Positions 63,129-64,000 of a stretch of DNA of 64,000 nucleotides are shown one piece after another. The DNA is from an uncultured Alphaproteobacteria bacterium. Lineage in GTDB: Bacteria; Pseudomonadota; Alphaproteobacteria; HIMB59. The position numbers and the translations under genes are program-made. Numbering within the stretch: the first letter of the stretch is position 1; each line of letters begins with the position of its first letter. The notes under the pieces were generated by a model, which was given only the letters and a program-made list of their open reading frames with translations, ran no database searches and was not told the origin of the DNA. The stretch covers positions 62,001-126,000 of the forward strand of contig CACJLA010000001.1 in NCBI GenBank assembly GCA_902594145.1, written 5' to 3'.

Positions 63129-63151
63129 ATCCTAGCTTGCGTTAAATTATT

Positions 63152-64000
63152 ATGGCTGAGGATTTTTATGACACTCTAGGTATATCCCGTGAAGCTAGTG
63201 ACAATGATATAAAAAGTGCCTACCGTAAATTAGCAATGAAATATCATCCTGACCGAAATCAGGGTGACGCTTCCGCTGAACAAAAATTTAAAGATGTAAG
63301 CCAAGCTTATGAAATTTTAAAAGACCCCAAAAAAAGACAAACATACGATCAATTCGGGCATGCTGCTTTTGAACAAGGTAGCGGTGGAGCTGGTGGATTT
63401 GGACAGCAGGGCTTTGGTGGATTTTCAGATATTTTTGAGGACATATTTGGCGCATTTGGCGAAGGTGGGCAACGCGAAAGTAGAGGCGATGATTTACGCT
63501 ATGATGTTACAATCGACTTAGAGGATGCTTTTGCTGGAAAATCATTGGACGTAACTATACCTAAAATGATCAATTGTCCTGAACAACATAGTTATAAAAG
63601 CTGCTCTACTTGCCAAGGTTATGGAAAAGTTAGGACACAAAGCGGTTTTTTTTCTATGGAGAGAACTTGTGGAAGATGTGGTGGAACAGGCCAAGAGATG
63701 AAGGGCCGATGCTCAAAATGTAGCAATACCGGCAGAGTAAAACAAAATAAGAAACTTCAAATCAAAATTCCTGCAGGTGTTGAAACAGGAAACAGAATAA
63801 GAATGAGTGGAGAGGGAGAAGCCGGAGAAAAAGGTGGTACATACGGGGATCTTTATGTTTTTATCAATGTGAACAACCACAAACTCTTTCAAAGAGAGCG
63901 AGATAATATTTTATGTGAGGTTGCTATACCTTTCACTACTGCCACTTTGGGTGGTAATATTGAAGTTCCCACAATAGAAAAAAAAATGGTTAACGTCTCA
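63152..64000 (+). CDS. dnaJ: chaperone DnaJ (Hsp40), cut by the right window edge; first zinc motif degenerate
   Basis: DnaJ delivers substrates to DnaK and stimulates its ATPase. The visible 283 codons include the J domain with HPD (YHPDRNQGDAS, residues about 30-40), a Gly/Phe-rich linker (GGAGGFGQQGFGGF) and the zinc-finger domain. Motifs II (CSTCQGYG), III (CGRCGGTG) and IV (CSKCSNTG) are present, but motif I, normally C-x-x-C-x-G-x-G, reads CPEQHSYKS with one cysteine and a histidine. The spacing before motif II is shorter by about eight residues. The substrate-binding domain begins with KLQIKIPAGVETGNRIRM. The 3' end lies beyond the window. Confidence 0.96.
   Translation, partial: MAEDFYDTLGISREASDNDIKSAYRKLAMKYHPDRNQGDASAEQKFKDVSQAYEILKDPKKRQTYDQFGHAAFEQGSGGAGGFGQQGFGGFSDIFEDIFGAFGEGGQRESRGDDLRYDVTIDLEDAFAGKSLDVTIPKMINCPEQHSYKSCSTCQGYGKVRTQSGFFSMERTCGRCGGTGQEMKGRCSKCSNTGRVKQNKKLQIKIPAGVETGNRIRMSGEGEAGEKGGTYGDLYVFINVNNHKLFQRERDNILCEVAIPFTTATLGGNIEVPTIEKKMVNVS

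Noticed and set aside
1..64000. CRISPR array, insertion sequence or prophage.
   Set aside because: No regularly spaced repeats, transposase, integrase or phage structural genes were seen; the content is conserved chromosomal genes throughout.

Overview
The window looks like a piece of chromosome from an AT-rich (roughly 30% GC by eye), compact alphaproteobacterium, most likely a streamlined marine or otherwise genome-reduced lineage (inference). The signs are alphaproteobacterial gene neighbourhoods (DUF3576-leuS-lptE-holA-like; parB-parA-rsmG-mnmG-mnmE-rho; maf-aroE-coaE-dnaQ-timA; rdgB-rph beside hrcA-grpE-dnaK-dnaJ; mic60-like and hemY beside tsaD), family markers (IalB-like protein, ECF sigma factor with ChrR-like partner, bactofilins, Tim44-like protein), and many genes that overlap by a few bases. 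I saw no insertion sequence, prophage, integrase or CRISPR array.

Layout. 1-5.7 kb: FAD oxidoreductase, amino-acid ABC binding protein and ATPase without a permease, two tandem bactofilins, yggT, folD and a broken membrane gene. 5.7-16.1 kb: argG with an IalB-like gene, an ECF sigma/cupin pair, a TPR glycosyltransferase, phhB, tas, a BI-1 family protein, an alginate-lyase-like protein, a DMT transporter and shortened hemY/mic60-like genes. 16.1-24.9 kb: tsaD, an EVE protein, acs, rsmB, rpe, purH, two small genes, a LysE exporter and a secreted protein. 25-34 kb: tRNA-Gly, a thioredoxin-TPR protein, a LON-domain protein, a ubiH-type hydroxylase, ftsK, a wHTH-like protein, lolA-like, yggS and two sulfotransferase-like genes. 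34-39.3 kb: a porin-like protein, a DUF3576 lipoprotein, leuS, lptE-like and a short holA-like gene.

39.3-50.8 kb is probably the replication-origin region. Leftward genes (parB, parA, rsmG, mnmG, mnmE, rho) and rightward genes (maf, aroE, coaE, dnaQ, timA, smr) diverge from an AT-rich gap at 46911-47148. A near-consensus parS site sits inside the start of mnmG. 50.8-64 kb: hslUV, hisBHAF with a HIT protein, a BON lipoprotein, rsmI, an LpoA-like lipoprotein, rdgB-rph, and the heat-shock set hrcA-grpE-dnaK-dnaJ (cut by the window edge), with an RpoH-like promoter in front of dnaK.

No wholly new multi-gene system is evident. The unusual points are reductions or sequence oddities in conserved genes: rsmB with no ordinary start codon at its proper N-terminus, leuS without its usual N-terminal segment, dnaJ with a degenerate first zinc motif, a HAD protein lacking its nucleophile, a ChrR-like protein lacking the zinc motif, a minimal Mic60/HemY pair without hemCD, and a small membrane gene broken at two homopolymer runs.
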